From Prevotella sp. Rep29 (lineage in GTDB: Bacteria > Bacteroidota > Bacteroidia > Bacteroidales > Bacteroidaceae): a stretch of 64,000 bases of DNA. This document shows, in pieces, positions 27,010-37,967 of this stretch (position 1 is its first letter; each line of letters begins with the position of its first letter). Under the pieces are notes generated by a model. That model was not told where the DNA came from, ran no database searches, and was given only the letters and a program-made list of their open reading frames with translations. The stretch lies in assembly GCF_019551475.1 (NCBI RefSeq), contig NZ_CP047159.1:1364001-1428000 (forward strand), read 5' to 3'. The position numbers and the translations under genes were made by a program.

Positions 27010-27041
27010 CAAAAGTAACCTTTTTCCAACAAACTGGCAAA
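27010..27041 (-). promoter_or_regulatory. Promoter of the DMP19-smpB-map-tsaD run
   Basis: Minus strand: TTTG, 20 bases, TACTTTTG, seven bases from ATG 27002, so the leader would be very short or absent. Confidence 0.6.
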
Positions 27042-27103
27042 TGAATAGGCAAAAATAACAATTTGAGGGAATGAAGGCAACATGCAAAGCGGCAACGGAA
27101 CCT

Positions 27104-27317
27104 CTGCATAAACATGCAGAAAGGGATGTATAAATATGTAGTTGAACTTTCGCTTTCCAAAAGTTGAAGTTTTGCACGCTAAAAGTTCAACTTTCATCGC
27201 CTAAAAGTTCAACTTTTGCAAGCTAAAAGTTGAACTTTTGGAAACACATTCTTAAACCGTTAAGAATCAATTTGTTACAAATCACAACACAGCGACACAC
27301 CCACTGCATAAATATAC
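27104..27317 (-). repeat. Modular 22-bp palindrome array element, copy C (5 units)
   Basis: Read on the minus strand: GTATATTTATGCAG begins at 27317, and the first unit begins at 27239, exactly 78 bases later. Units start at 27239, 27217, 27195, 27173 and 27151 (22-bp period). The closing motifs ACATATTTATAC (27139) and GCATGTTTATGCAG (27117) are 22 bases apart. Total length is 214 bp, as in copies A and D. It lies between the divergent DMP19 and eno genes; the rest of the gap holds only their promoters. Confidence 0.9.
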
Positions 27318-27442
27318 AACACGAGCAGGAGGGAAACGGACATGTCCGACCCCGAAGATGACATCGCTCGACCTGCCCATGTGCATCAGAGATTTTGAGA
27401 TGCACGCCATATCGGCACAAAAACGACTTTTTTCCCTAAATA

Positions 27443-28900
<1,458 letters not shown>

Positions 28901-28920
28901 GAAATCGGACATATCAGTGG

Positions 28921-28950
28921 AAAAGGCGGGTGTAATAAATCCCGCCTTTT
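28921..28950 (+). terminator. Terminator of eno
   Basis: AAAAGGCGGG / CCCGCCTTTT stem 20 bases after the stop. Confidence 0.85.
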
Positions 28951-28979
28951 CACGTTATAATAATAAGTAAACATTTCGC

Positions 28980-30242
28980 ATGACCATGAAAACGGGAGTT
29001 CGTTGGCTCATATCAGCCCTTTTCCTGAGCATATTCTCTCATCCGGTATATGCCCAGCGGCATGAGATTTTCAGTAACCGAATTGCCACTTTACAAGTGG
29101 TGGCAGGTAGCGACTGGCTTTCACCGCCCATCATCCCGCTGCGAGGAGACATCCCCATCCACATCAGTTTCGACGAACTGTCGCACACCTATCAGCGCTA
29201 CGTTTACAAGATAGAACACTGCGAAGCCGACTGGAGCGTGTCGCAAGAACTCTTCGAGAGCGATTATCTCGAAGGCTTTGCATCCGGAAACCCGATAGAC
29301 GACGTCGTGGAGTCGATTAACACCAACGTCTTATACACGCATTACTCCATCCGCATTCCCAACGAATACTGCCGGTTGAAGATGAGCGGCAACTACCGGC
29401 TGACGGTTTACGACGACAACAACGACGACGAACCAGTGCTGACGGCATGCTTCATGGTCGTTGAACCACTGATGGGCGTAGCACTCGGCATGACGACAAA
29501 CACCGACATCGACATCAACCATGCCCACCAACAAGTGTCGATGGACGTGAACTATTCAGGCATCAACGTGAACAATCCGCAACAGCAAATCAAAACGGTG
29601 GTCATGCAGAACGGCAGATGGGACAATGCACGCATCAATACACAGCCGCAATACACCATGCCCGACGGATTGCGGTGGGAACATAACCGGCACCTTATCT
29701 TTGAGGCGGGCAACGAATATCGCAAGTTTGAAGTGCTCGACGTGGACCACCCGACGATGGGTGTTGACCAAATAGAGTGGGACGGCCGCGACTATCTGGT
29801 GCATCTCTTTCCCGACACGCCCCGCCCAAACTACCTGTACGACGAAGATGCCAACGGCGCATTCTACATCCGCAACAGCGACAACATCGAAAACGACCGC
29901 ATGACGGACTATGTGCTCGTGAATTTCCTCATCCCCAACGTGCCACGAATGGATGGCGAAGTCTATATCAATGGCGCATGGACCAACGACCGCTTCCTGC
30001 CACGCTACCGGATGCAGTACGACGAAGAGAAGCGCTGCTACCATGCTACCGTGCAACTCAAACAGGGATATTATTCTTACCAATACCTGCTCGTACGTCC
30101 CGACGGAAGCATTACGCCCATGCCGACGGAAGGTTCCTACCACCAGACAGAAAACTCCTATCAAGCACTCGTCTATTATAAAGAACAAGGCGGACGCACA
30201 GACCGACTTGTAGGCTACCAGCAGATTCGCAACAACAAATAG
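28980..30242 (+). CDS. DUF5103 protein (type IX secretion system plug-domain family)
   Basis: A 420-aa exported protein with a signal peptide (to about residue 25, SHPVYAQ). It matches DUF5103, the domain of the T9SS plug protein: IATLQVVAGSDWLSPPIIPLRGDIPIHISFDELSHTY region near the N-terminus (about 36-72), GYYSYQYLLVRPDGS and TEGSYHQTENSYQALVYYK near the end. In Flavobacteria the plug occludes the SprA translocon; whether this paralogue does so is inference. The presence fits the secretion-type tails on other proteins in this window. Confidence 0.85.
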   Translation: MTMKTGVRWLISALFLSIFSHPVYAQRHEIFSNRIATLQVVAGSDWLSPPIIPLRGDIPIHISFDELSHTYQRYVYKIEHCEADWSVSQELFESDYLEGFASGNPIDDVVESINTNVLYTHYSIRIPNEYCRLKMSGNYRLTVYDDNNDDEPVLTACFMVVEPLMGVALGMTTNTDIDINHAHQQVSMDVNYSGINVNNPQQQIKTVVMQNGRWDNARINTQPQYTMPDGLRWEHNRHLIFEAGNEYRKFEVLDVDHPTMGVDQIEWDGRDYLVHLFPDTPRPNYLYDEDANGAFYIRNSDNIENDRMTDYVLVNFLIPNVPRMDGEVYINGAWTNDRFLPRYRMQYDEEKRCYHATVQLKQGYYSYQYLLVRPDGSITPMPTEGSYHQTENSYQALVYYKEQGGRTDRLVGYQQIRNNK

Positions 30243-30325
30243 ACGGATTCCGCAAACGACAGGACTTGCCAAAGAATCGACAAGAAAATGTTTTGTTTTC
30301 TTGTGTCTGTATGAATATTTTTTCT

Positions 30326-30333
30326 TATCTTTG
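30326..30333 (+). promoter_or_regulatory. -7 box of the deoxynucleoside kinase pair
   Basis: TATCTTTG, a perfect -7 element 66 bases before ATG 30399. Confidence 0.6.
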
Positions 30334-30398
30334 TACACACGTTTTATCAACGTGGCAGGCAAAGGATTTCTTCCTTGCCTTCAAAAATCAGCAGACAC

Positions 30399-31016
30399 AT
30401 GCATATAGCAATCGCAGGAAATATGGGAAGTGGAAAGACAACATTGACGACAATGTTGTCCGAACACTATGGATGGACACCACGCTTCGAGGCTGTGGAC
30501 AACAATCCGTACCTAGACGACTACTATAAGGACATCGCACGATGGTCGTTCAATCTGGAAGTGTTTTTCCTAAAGCAGCGTTTCCGCGACCTGCTTGAGA
30601 TAGCCAACTCCTCAGAGACCATCATACAAGACCGCTCCATCTTCGAGGGAGTATATGTCTTTACAGCCAACAACAAGGCGATGGGAAACCTTTCCGACCG
30701 CGACTTTGAGACCTATATGGGACTGTTCGAGTCAATGATGGCGGCAGTGAAGCATCCGGACCTCATGATATATCTCAGGGCATCGGTCCCGCACCTGGTG
30801 CAGAACATTCAAAAACGGGGTAGGGAGTATGAACAGGCAATCCCACTGGACTACCTGAAAAACCTGAACGAACGCTACGAAGATTTCATCTTCAACAAAT
30901 ACAAGGGACGCATCCTCGTGGTGGACGTCGATCCACTCGACTTCCAGCACAATCCGAAAGACTTTGCCAGCATCATCGACAAGATAGACGCACAGATATT
31001 CGGACTATTTCCATAG
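30399..31016 (+). CDS. Deoxynucleoside kinase, paralogue 1
   Basis: A 205-aa cytosolic kinase phosphorylating deoxynucleosides for dNTP salvage. P-loop AGNMGSGKTTL (6-16), the EAVDNNPYLDDYY substrate loop (about 31-43), catalytic DRS in IIQDRSIFEG (about 78-87), and the lid RGREYEQAI (about 139-147). It is followed after 39 bases by a close paralogue; a pair of different specificity (such as deoxyadenosine and deoxyguanosine kinases) is known in several bacteria, and the assignment here is open. ATG 30399 starts the family-typical MHIAIAGN. Confidence 0.9.
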   Translation: MHIAIAGNMGSGKTTLTTMLSEHYGWTPRFEAVDNNPYLDDYYKDIARWSFNLEVFFLKQRFRDLLEIANSSETIIQDRSIFEGVYVFTANNKAMGNLSDRDFETYMGLFESMMAAVKHPDLMIYLRASVPHLVQNIQKRGREYEQAIPLDYLKNLNERYEDFIFNKYKGRILVVDVDPLDFQHNPKDFASIIDKIDAQIFGLFP

Positions 31017-31055
31017 GAGAATTCTTAGGAGTATTAAATAAATAGACAAAAGACT

Positions 31056-31676
31056 ATGCATATCGCAATCGCAGGAAACATTGGCAGCGGGAAAACCACA
31101 CTCACTAAATTGCTGACCAAACATTACGGCTGGACACCACGCTTCGAGCCAGTTGACAACAATCCGTACCTCGACGACTTCTATGCCGACATGGAACGGT
31201 GGTCGTTCAATCTACAGATATACTTCCTCAACAAACGATTCAAGGAAGTGGTGGAAATCTCAAAAAGCAGCGACACCATCATCCAAGACCGAACCATCTT
31301 CGAGGATGCACGCATATTTGCTCCCAACTTGCACGAGATGGGCATGATGAGCGACCGGGACTTCGCCAACTATTCCGACCTGTTCGACCTGATGATGTCA
31401 CTGGTGAAACTGCCCGACCTGATGATTTATATCCGTACATCCATACCGACCTTGGTCGCACAGATTCAGAAACGGGGACGCGAATACGAGAAGTCTATCC
31501 GCATCGACTATCTGCAAGGGCTCGGCAAACGCTACGAGGACTGGATTGCCACCTACAAGGGACACCTCATCATCATCGATGGTGACAACATCAAATTCGA
31601 GAACAACCCACAAGACTTCCAGATCGTCACAGACATGATTGACGCAAAACTCTACGGACTGTTCCCGATGGATTAG
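31056..31676 (+). CDS. Deoxynucleoside kinase, paralogue 2
   Basis: A 206-aa kinase, tandem copy of the previous gene. P-loop AGNIGSGKTTL, EPVDNNPYLDDFY, IIQDRTIFED with DRT instead of DRS, and RGREYEKSI. The differences at the DR[S/T] and lid positions are compatible with different base preference. Ends about 60 bases before the terminator shared with the convergent tRNA-Lys. Confidence 0.9.
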   Translation: MHIAIAGNIGSGKTTLTKLLTKHYGWTPRFEPVDNNPYLDDFYADMERWSFNLQIYFLNKRFKEVVEISKSSDTIIQDRTIFEDARIFAPNLHEMGMMSDRDFANYSDLFDLMMSLVKLPDLMIYIRTSIPTLVAQIQKRGREYEKSIRIDYLQGLGKRYEDWIATYKGHLIIIDGDNIKFENNPQDFQIVTDMIDAKLYGLFPMD

Positions 31677-31738
31677 AAAACTACACATTATTATATATAT
31701 AAGAGTGGGAGTAAGGTAAGATTGAAATATCGCCAATA

Positions 31739-31770
31739 AAAAAAGAGACCTCTGTTCGGGGTCTCTTTTT
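31739..31770. terminator. Bidirectional terminator between kinase 2 and tRNA-Lys
   Basis: AAAAAGAGACC / GGTCTCTTTTT stem, with A- and T-runs on both sides. Confidence 0.85.
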
Positions 31771-31771
31771 G

Positions 31772-31844
31772 TACGCCTGCAGGGGTTCGAACCCTGGACA
31801 CCCTGATTAAGAGTCAGGTGCTCTACCAACTGAGCTACAAGCGC
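31772..31844 (-). tRNA. tRNA-Lys (anticodon CTT)
   Basis: A 73-nt cloverleaf on the minus strand: acceptor GCGCTTG / CAGGCGT, D arm GCTC..GAGC, anticodon stem CCTGA / TCAGG with loop CTCTTAA (anticodon CTT), and TPsiC arm with GGTTCGAAC. CCA is not encoded. Confidence 0.95.
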
Positions 31845-32071
31845 ATCCTCATTCAAGCAAACGAGCTATATCTCGGATTTGCGTCTGCAAAGGTAAATTT
31901 TATTTTTGAACCGACCAAATATTTTCCCACTTTTTTGGCAAACTGAAACAAAACCGAGCAAAAAAGGAACGGTTTACAAGCGAAAAACAGTGTATTTATA
32001 GGGGATTGGAGAACAAATAAAAAAAGTCGAAGAAAATTTTACTTTTTCTCGTAAAAAAGAGATTTTTTTAT

Positions 32072-32079
32072 TATCTTTG
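32072..32079 (+). promoter_or_regulatory. -7 box of pyrBI
   Basis: TATCTTTG, 22 bases before ATG 32102. No attenuator-like leader is visible in the short gap. Confidence 0.65.
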
Positions 32080-32101
32080 CAGTCGATAAAACCTATATTA
32101 T

Positions 32102-33010
32102 ATGCACAAACGTAATTTAATCTCCATTTCGGATTTGTCGAAAGAAGAACTCCTGGCATTACTAAAACGAGCACAGGAATTTGAGAAGAACCCCAACCAA
32201 AATATCCTCGAAGGTAAGGTTGTGGGTTCTTTATTTTTTGAGCCCTCGACGCGCACCCGTCTTAGTTTCGAAACCGCTGTCAACCGCCTGGGTGGCCGAG
32301 TCATCGGATTCAGCGACGCCAGCACCAGCAGCCAGTCGAAGGGTGAGACTCTCAAAGACACTATCATGATGGTGGCCAACTATGCCGACCTTATCGTGAT
32401 GCGTCATCCTCTCGAAGGTGCAGCACGCTATGCAAGCGAAATTTCAAAGGTGCCTATCGTCAACGCAGGAGACGGCAGCAACCAGCATCCCACACAGACG
32501 ATGCTCGACCTCTACACCATCTATCAGACACAAGGCACGCTCGAGAACCTGACCATTACCATGGTGGGCGACCTGAAATACGGACGCACCGTGCACTCGC
32601 TGCTCGAAGCCATGCACTTCTTCAATCCACGATTCAAATTTGTGGCTTGCAACGAACTGCGCATGCCGGATCAGTACAAAAAATATTGCGAGAAACTCGG
32701 CATCGAATATGAGGAAACGACAGACTTCAATGAGGAAATCATCAACCAGACAGACATTCTCTACATGACACGCGTACAGCGCGAACGCTTCAGCGACCTG
32801 ATGGAATATGAGCGCGTGAAGAATGTATATACGCTGACGGCAAGCATGCTGAAAGGATGCAAACCCAACCTCCGCGTGCTCCACCCGCTGCCACGCGTGA
32901 CCGAAATCGCACAGGACGTGGACGACACGCCGCAGGCATACTACTTCGAACAGGCACTGAACGGACTTTACACCCGTGAGGCTATCATCTGCAGGGCATT
33001 AGGAATCTAA
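32102..33010 (+). CDS. pyrB: Aspartate carbamoyltransferase, catalytic subunit
   Basis: A 302-aa enzyme joining carbamoyl phosphate and aspartate, the committed step of pyrimidine synthesis. Carbamoyl-phosphate site [12 protein letters not shown] (about 43-54), the mobile-loop SKGETLKDT (about 80-88), [20 protein letters not shown] and the end HPLPRVTEI all fit. The pyrI subunit gene follows after 28 bases, giving the E. coli-type c6r6 holoenzyme. Confidence 0.98.
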   Translation: MHKRNLISISDLSKEELLALLKRAQEFEKNPNQNILEGKVVGSLFFEPSTRTRLSFETAVNRLGGRVIGFSDASTSSQSKGETLKDTIMMVANYADLIVMRHPLEGAARYASEISKVPIVNAGDGSNQHPTQTMLDLYTIYQTQGTLENLTITMVGDLKYGRTVHSLLEAMHFFNPRFKFVACNELRMPDQYKKYCEKLGIEYEETTDFNEEIINQTDILYMTRVQRERFSDLMEYERVKNVYTLTASMLKGCKPNLRVLHPLPRVTEIAQDVDDTPQAYYFEQALNGLYTREAIICRALGI

Positions 33011-33038
33011 AAAGAAACCGTAAACAAAAAGACAAACT

Positions 33039-33503
33039 ATGAGCAATCAAACAAAAAAGGAAATGGCCGTAGCAGCTTTGCGCAACGGTATCGTAATAGA
33101 CCATATCCCGTCAAACTCGCTATTCAAGGTGGTTAACATCTTGGGCATCGAAAACATGACGAACAACGTGACCATAGGCAATAACTTCGACAGCGGAAGC
33201 ATGGGAAAGAAAGGCTTTATCAAAATTGCCGACGTGGAAGTGCCTGAGGAGACTTTGAACCGCATCGCAGTGATAGCCCCGCAAGCAGTCATCAATATCA
33301 TCCGCGACTATGAGGTAGTGGACAAGCATCTGGTGGTTCTGCCCGACGACTTGGTGGACATCGTGCGCTGCAACAATCCGAAGTGCATCAGCAACAACGA
33401 ACCGATGAAGACCCACTTCCACGTGATAGATGCAGAACAGCACACCCTGCGCTGCCGCTATTGCGAACGCATCGTTTCCAACGAAGAAGTTGTGCTGAAA
33501 TAA
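33039..33503 (+). CDS. pyrI: Aspartate carbamoyltransferase, regulatory subunit
   Basis: A 154-aa allosteric subunit that binds CTP/ATP and contacts PyrB through a zinc domain. The N-terminal nucleotide domain has NGIVIDHIPSNSLFKVVNILGI; the C-terminal zinc site has four cysteines in CNNPKC and CRYC. It is the second gene of the operon, closed by a strong terminator. Confidence 0.97.
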   Translation: MSNQTKKEMAVAALRNGIVIDHIPSNSLFKVVNILGIENMTNNVTIGNNFDSGSMGKKGFIKIADVEVPEETLNRIAVIAPQAVINIIRDYEVVDKHLVVLPDDLVDIVRCNNPKCISNNEPMKTHFHVIDAEQHTLRCRYCERIVSNEEVVLK

Positions 33504-33537
33504 AGTGCGATAAACTTCTATGAAGTAATTACGTGAC

Positions 33538-33573
33538 AAGAGAGGATGTCCTGCTTTGGACATCCTCTCTTTT
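33538..33573 (+). terminator. Terminator of pyrBI
   Basis: AAGAGAGGATGTCC / GGACATCCTCTCTTTT stem with T-run. Confidence 0.88.
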
Positions 33574-33616
33574 ATATTAGAAAAAACATCTTGTGTAATA
33601 TTTTTTAGCAAAAAAG

Positions 33617-33647
33617 TTGCGCAATTAAATATTTATTAGTAATTTTG
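33617..33647 (+). promoter_or_regulatory. Promoter of the GldB-like gene
   Basis: TTG at 33617, 20 bases, TAATTTTG at 33640-33647, 26 bases before the GTG start. Confidence 0.65.
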
Positions 33648-33673
33648 CCTCAAATTTCAAAAAAAGGTTATTA

Positions 33674-34483
33674 GTGAAATTCTATTTTTACATATTATTC
33701 TCAGTATTGTTTTTACTATCAGCCTGTGAGTTGAAACTGAAACCATCGGAGGAAGAAGTGGAGGAGAGCGCCTTCATCAAGATACAGCGCTACGACCGTC
33801 TGGAAAGCCGCTATCTAACAACAGGTGACTTCTCGGCACTTCAGCAAATGAGTACAGAATATCCGATGGAAACGCGCATGCTAATAGAAGATGTGCTGAA
33901 ACTGGGGCAGGTGAACGACCCCGAAATCAACACCCGCTTTCTCAACTTCTTTCAAGACAGTATTTTGCAGACGCTCATCATAGACGCCGAGACACAATAT
34001 GCTGAAATTGAAGACCTGAACAAAGAATTTTCAGTTGCCTTTGAAAAACTGAAATTATGGATTCCGGATATCATCATCCCCATGGTTTATACACAGATAA
34101 CAGCGCTTGACCAGAGTATCGTTGTCAGCGAATCTTCGATAGGAATTTCGCTCGACAAGTATCTAGGCGAAAACTATCCGCTGTATGTACGCTATTATAC
34201 GCCCGAACAGCGTGCTACGATGAAACGCGAATACATCCTTCCTGACTGTCTGAGCTTTCTGCTAATCAGTCAATACCGTCTGCCCAACTTCGATACGTGT
34301 GAACAGATAGAGCGCGACTACCACATCGGTAAGATACATTGGGTGGTCAACAAGGTGCTGGGACGGCGCCAGTATCAGAGCGAAATTATCGACAATATCG
34401 AAAAATATATGCTGAAGCACGGCAACATAAGCTATCACGACCTATTAAAGGACAATGACTTCAGCAGATTTATCTCCAAATAG
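33674..34483 (+). CDS. GldB-like gliding-motility family lipoprotein
   Basis: A 269-aa lipoprotein: leader KFYFYILFSVLFLLSAC with lipobox LSAC (Cys18). The body matches the GldB-type fold (distantly zinc-protease-like): FIKIQRYDRLESRYLTTGDF, IIIPMVYTQITALDQSIVVSESSIGISLDKYLG region (about 133-166) and the conserved YYTPEQRATMKREYILPDCL. GldB is needed for gliding in Flavobacterium; non-gliding Bacteroidales keep it, probably in envelope or T9SS-linked roles. The start is GTG 33674; no ATG upstream of the signal peptide is available. Confidence 0.82.
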   Translation: MKFYFYILFSVLFLLSACELKLKPSEEEVEESAFIKIQRYDRLESRYLTTGDFSALQQMSTEYPMETRMLIEDVLKLGQVNDPEINTRFLNFFQDSILQTLIIDAETQYAEIEDLNKEFSVAFEKLKLWIPDIIIPMVYTQITALDQSIVVSESSIGISLDKYLGENYPLYVRYYTPEQRATMKREYILPDCLSFLLISQYRLPNFDTCEQIERDYHIGKIHWVVNKVLGRRQYQSEIIDNIEKYMLKHGNISYHDLLKDNDFSRFISK

Positions 34484-34549
34484 TCCTCCTCCCACATTAT
34501 TATATTTATTAAAAGCTGACGGACATCAACAGGTATGCTCGTATTTGTG

Positions 34550-35461
34550 TCATAGATGTCCAGCCAATTTTCCTTGCCGGATATCGTGTTCGTCCATATA
34601 TTTTAGCAAGCGGTGGGTGAACTCATAGTTTTTCAGTCCCCAGTTAGGAGCTATGAGCAACTGCGATGGTGCCTGTGACACAAAGCGTTCTAAAACCAAA
34701 TCTTCCCTTAGATATTGAATATAGTTGGCTATCAACCGAATATATTCATCGCAGGAATAGACGTGGAAAGGCGTTTTTTCGTAGATGTCAGCAAGTTTGG
34801 TTCCCCGTATGACCTGCATCTGGTGGATTTTCAAGATGTGGAGCGGGAGAGCAGATATGATTGCTGCTTGCCGCACACTCTCTTCCGCATCTTCACCCGG
34901 CAGCCCTAAAATAACGTGTCCGCCAATGGTGATGCCCCTTTCCGCTGCCGCTTCCACAGCCTCCACGGTACATGCAAATGAATGTCCGCGATTGATGCGC
35001 TGCAGAGTTGCGTCATTGCAACTCTCAATGCCAAATTCCAGAATCAGGAAAGTCTGTCGGCTCTGCGTTTCGAGATAATTGAGCAGTTCTGTGCTGACAC
35101 AATCGGGGCGTGTTCCGATGACAATGCCTACAACATCATCAACATCCAGCGCCTCCTCATACATGCGCTTCAGGTTCTCCACAGAATCGTAGGTATTGGT
35201 GTACGCCTGAAAGTAAGCAAGATACTTCATTTCCGGGTATTTACCTGCAAAGAAATTCTTTCCTGCCTCAATCTGCTGACGGATGGTTTTCTTTCGCTCG
35301 CAATAGGCGGGATTGAACGTGCGGTTATCACAATAGATGCACCCTCCTGTGGATAGACTGCCGTCTCGGTTGGGACAGGTGAAGCCTGCATCAATCGATA
35401 TCTTCTGCACTCGATAAGGGAATGCAGTTCTTATCCATGTTCCGAAATCGTTATATCGCAT
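34550..35461 (-). CDS. TIGR01212 family radical SAM protein (YtqA/YhcC type)
   Basis: A 303-aa radical SAM enzyme. The cluster-binding cysteines lie in FTCPNRDGSLSTGGCIYCDN (about 28-47), in the extended spacing typical of the TIGR01212 family. GYPGE-like GLPGEDAEES and the Elp3-like middle (LILEFGIESCNDATLQRINRGHS) follow. Substrate is unknown. ATG 35461 starts MRYNDFGTWIRTAFPYRVQKI; the start is close to the divergent DPP IV promoter. Confidence 0.9.
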   Translation of the reverse strand: MRYNDFGTWIRTAFPYRVQKISIDAGFTCPNRDGSLSTGGCIYCDNRTFNPAYCERKKTIRQQIEAGKNFFAGKYPEMKYLAYFQAYTNTYDSVENLKRMYEEALDVDDVVGIVIGTRPDCVSTELLNYLETQSRQTFLILEFGIESCNDATLQRINRGHSFACTVEAVEAAAERGITIGGHVILGLPGEDAEESVRQAAIISALPLHILKIHQMQVIRGTKLADIYEKTPFHVYSCDEYIRLIANYIQYLREDLVLERFVSQAPSQLLIAPNWGLKNYEFTHRLLKYMDEHDIRQGKLAGHL

Positions 35462-35478
35462 GATAATTATCCAATTCG

Positions 35479-35510
35479 TTTGCAAATGTACAGAAAAATC
35501 GCTAACTTTG
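35479..35510 (+). promoter_or_regulatory. Promoter of the DPP IV gene
   Basis: TTTG at 35479-35482, 20 bases, TAACTTTG at 35503-35510, 32 bases before ATG 35543. Confidence 0.75.
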
Positions 35511-35542
35511 CGCAAATTTATAATGAAAAACAGATTGTCAAC

Positions 35543-37747
35543 ATGAACAGAATCATCAGTTTGGTAATTGCTTTGGTGAGTGTAACGTTCTCACTGAATG
35601 CACAAAATCAATTGTCTATCAAAGACATCACCAGTGGTAAATTCGGAACAGAGAGCGTTCGCGCCATGACTCCTCTCGGAGATGGTGAGACGTATGCACA
35701 AATCAAACAAGGAGGCAAGCAGATTGTCGTCTATTCGTTTAAGACGGGGAAGCAAAGCGGTGTTTTGTTTGACGTGGACGGCTGCACAGGCAGTAAAATC
35801 AAACGCATCGACAACTACAGCGTGAGCCCCGACGGGAAGCGTCTGCTCATCCAGACCAACACCGTCAGCGTCTATCGCCGTTCATTCAAAGCGGAGTTTT
35901 ATATCTACACGATTGCCGACAAGAGGTTGGAACCTCTGTCTGCAAACGGTCCTCAGCAGACTCCTATATGGTCGCCCGACGGTCAGCAGATAGCATTCGT
36001 GCGTGACAACAACATTTTCCTCGTGAAATTGCTCTACGACAATTCGGAGAGTCAAGTGACAAAGGACGGCGAGTTCAACAAGATTATCAACGGAATTCCC
36101 GATTGGGTCTATGAAGAGGAGTTCGGTTATAACTCTGCGATGACATTCAATGCAGACGGCACGATGATCTGTTGGGTACGGTTCGATGAATCCAACGTCA
36201 AGACCTATGCCCTCCAGTTGTTCAAAGGCGACAAGCCCGAAATGAAAGCCTTTTCGGATTATCCGGGCGAATATGCCTACAAATATCCCAAAGCCGGACA
36301 CGACAATTCGGTAGTGACGGCATGGAGTTACGACATCAAGAGCCACCAGACACGACAGATACAATTGCCGTTGGATGCCGACGGATATATCCCACGCATC
36401 AAGGCAACAAGCGATGCGCAAACGATTCTTCTTTACACGATGAACCGCCATCAGGACGTGCTGAACATCTATGCAGCCAATCCGCGCTCGACGGTATGCA
36501 GACTGCTGATTAAGGAAAGTGTTCCCAAATATGTACCCGAGGAGGTTCTCGAAGGTTCACAAGTGACCGATAACCATATCCTGCTGCCCAGCGACCGCAG
36601 CGGAAAGATGCAACTCTATCTGTATGACATGAACGGAAGTCTGTTGAAAAAACTGACTGATGACAAGTATATCGTGACCCACGTCTATGGCTACGACGAG
36701 AAGAGTGGCGACGTTTACTATCAAGCCGTTGGCGGAAGTCCCATCAACAAAGAAATCTATGTCACCAATAAGAAAGGTAAGACCACCTGTCTAAGTCGCA
36801 AAGAAGGTGTTACGTCTGCCATCTTCAGCAAGAATTTCAAATATTTCCTCTCCACATGGAGCGACAGCAACACTCCATATCGCTATTCCATTTATGACAA
36901 TAACGGCAAAGAACTGCAGGTGTTGGTTGACAATCGTGCACAGCAGGAGAAGCGGAAGGAACTCGCATTTGCGAAATGTGAATTCTTCACGTTTAAAACC
37001 AGCGAAGGGGTAGAACTGAATGGGTATATTTTCAAGCCTGCAGATTTCGACCCCAACAAGAAATATCCGGTCATTATGCACCAATACAGCGGGCCTGGCA
37101 GCCAACAAGTGGTCAACTCATGGTCGATTGGATCGATGGGACAGGGCGGACTTTTTGACCAATATTTCATTCAACACGGATTTATCACTGTTGGTGTTGA
37201 CGGCAGAGGAACTGGTGGTCGTGGCGCAGAGTTTGAGAAATGCACCTATCTCAAGCTTGGAGAACTCGAAGCCAAAGACCAAGTAGAGACAGCCATCTAT
37301 CTGGGCACGCTGCCATTTGTCGATAAAGAGCGCATCGGAATTTGGGGATGGAGTTTCGGCGGCTTCTGCACACTGATGAGCATGAGCGAAGGACGTGAGG
37401 TGTTCAAGGCGGGTGTCGCCATCGCAGCGCCCACCAACTGGAAGTATTACGATACGGTTTATACGGAGCGCTTTATGCGGACACCGCAGGAAAATCCTTC
37501 AGGCTATGACATCAATCCCATTAACCGCGCAGCCAAACTGCATGGCGCACTGCTGTTATGCCATGGTCTGACCGACGACAACGTGCATCCGCAAAATGCG
37601 TTTGAATACTCGGAAGCATTGGTGCAGGCGGATAAGGACTTCAAGGAGTTGATATACACTAATCGTAACCATAGCATATATGGCGGAAACACGCGTAATC
37701 ACTTGCTCCGACAGGTGGCTGACTTCTTCGAGCGCGAACTGAAATAA
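35543..37747 (+). CDS. Dipeptidyl peptidase IV (S9B prolyl peptidase)
   Basis: A 734-aa exported serine peptidase that removes Xaa-Pro dipeptides. Signal peptide to about residue 21 (LVSVTFSLNAQ). The N-terminal beta-propeller covers about 40-480, including the double-Glu substrate motif DWVYEEEFGY. The catalytic domain has Ser604 (GWSFGGF), Asp in HGLTDDNVHPQ (678/679) and His710 (NRNHSIYGG). Length and motifs match DPP IV of oral Bacteroidales. It would feed dipeptides to uptake and, inside, to enzymes such as PepD. Confidence 0.95.
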   Translation: MNRIISLVIALVSVTFSLNAQNQLSIKDITSGKFGTESVRAMTPLGDGETYAQIKQGGKQIVVYSFKTGKQSGVLFDVDGCTGSKIKRIDNYSVSPDGKRLLIQTNTVSVYRRSFKAEFYIYTIADKRLEPLSANGPQQTPIWSPDGQQIAFVRDNNIFLVKLLYDNSESQVTKDGEFNKIINGIPDWVYEEEFGYNSAMTFNADGTMICWVRFDESNVKTYALQLFKGDKPEMKAFSDYPGEYAYKYPKAGHDNSVVTAWSYDIKSHQTRQIQLPLDADGYIPRIKATSDAQTILLYTMNRHQDVLNIYAANPRSTVCRLLIKESVPKYVPEEVLEGSQVTDNHILLPSDRSGKMQLYLYDMNGSLLKKLTDDKYIVTHVYGYDEKSGDVYYQAVGGSPINKEIYVTNKKGKTTCLSRKEGVTSAIFSKNFKYFLSTWSDSNTPYRYSIYDNNGKELQVLVDNRAQQEKRKELAFAKCEFFTFKTSEGVELNGYIFKPADFDPNKKYPVIMHQYSGPGSQQVVNSWSIGSMGQGGLFDQYFIQHGFITVGVDGRGTGGRGAEFEKCTYLKLGELEAKDQVETAIYLGTLPFVDKERIGIWGWSFGGFCTLMSMSEGREVFKAGVAIAAPTNWKYYDTVYTERFMRTPQENPSGYDINPINRAAKLHGALLLCHGLTDDNVHPQNAFEYSEALVQADKDFKELIYTNRNHSIYGGNTRNHLLRQVADFFERELK

Positions 37748-37771
37748 ATTAGATAAATATCTGAATGGCGT

Positions 37772-37805
37772 AGGGGCACAGCCGCTTTTGTGGCTGTGCC
37801 CCTTA
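37772..37805 (+). terminator. Terminator of the DPP IV gene
   Basis: AGGGGCACAGCC / GGCTGTGCCCCT stem, weak T-run. Confidence 0.75.
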
Positions 37806-37865
37806 ATGTATCGGAAGGTTTTAGATGGTTTTGGCGTTAAAAATATGCAATTAAGTTGCGGTTTC

Positions 37866-37897
37866 TTTTGTCATTTAGGTATTTTTTGTTATCTTTG
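37866..37897 (+). promoter_or_regulatory. Promoter of iorAB
   Basis: TTTTG at 37866-37870, 19 bases, TATCTTTG at 37890-37897. ATG 37968 follows after a 70-base leader. Confidence 0.78.
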
Positions 37898-37967
37898 CAG
37901 GTGGTATTTGAATTGAAATACTGCATGAAAAACTGATTACAACTAATGAAAAACAAATTATAACATT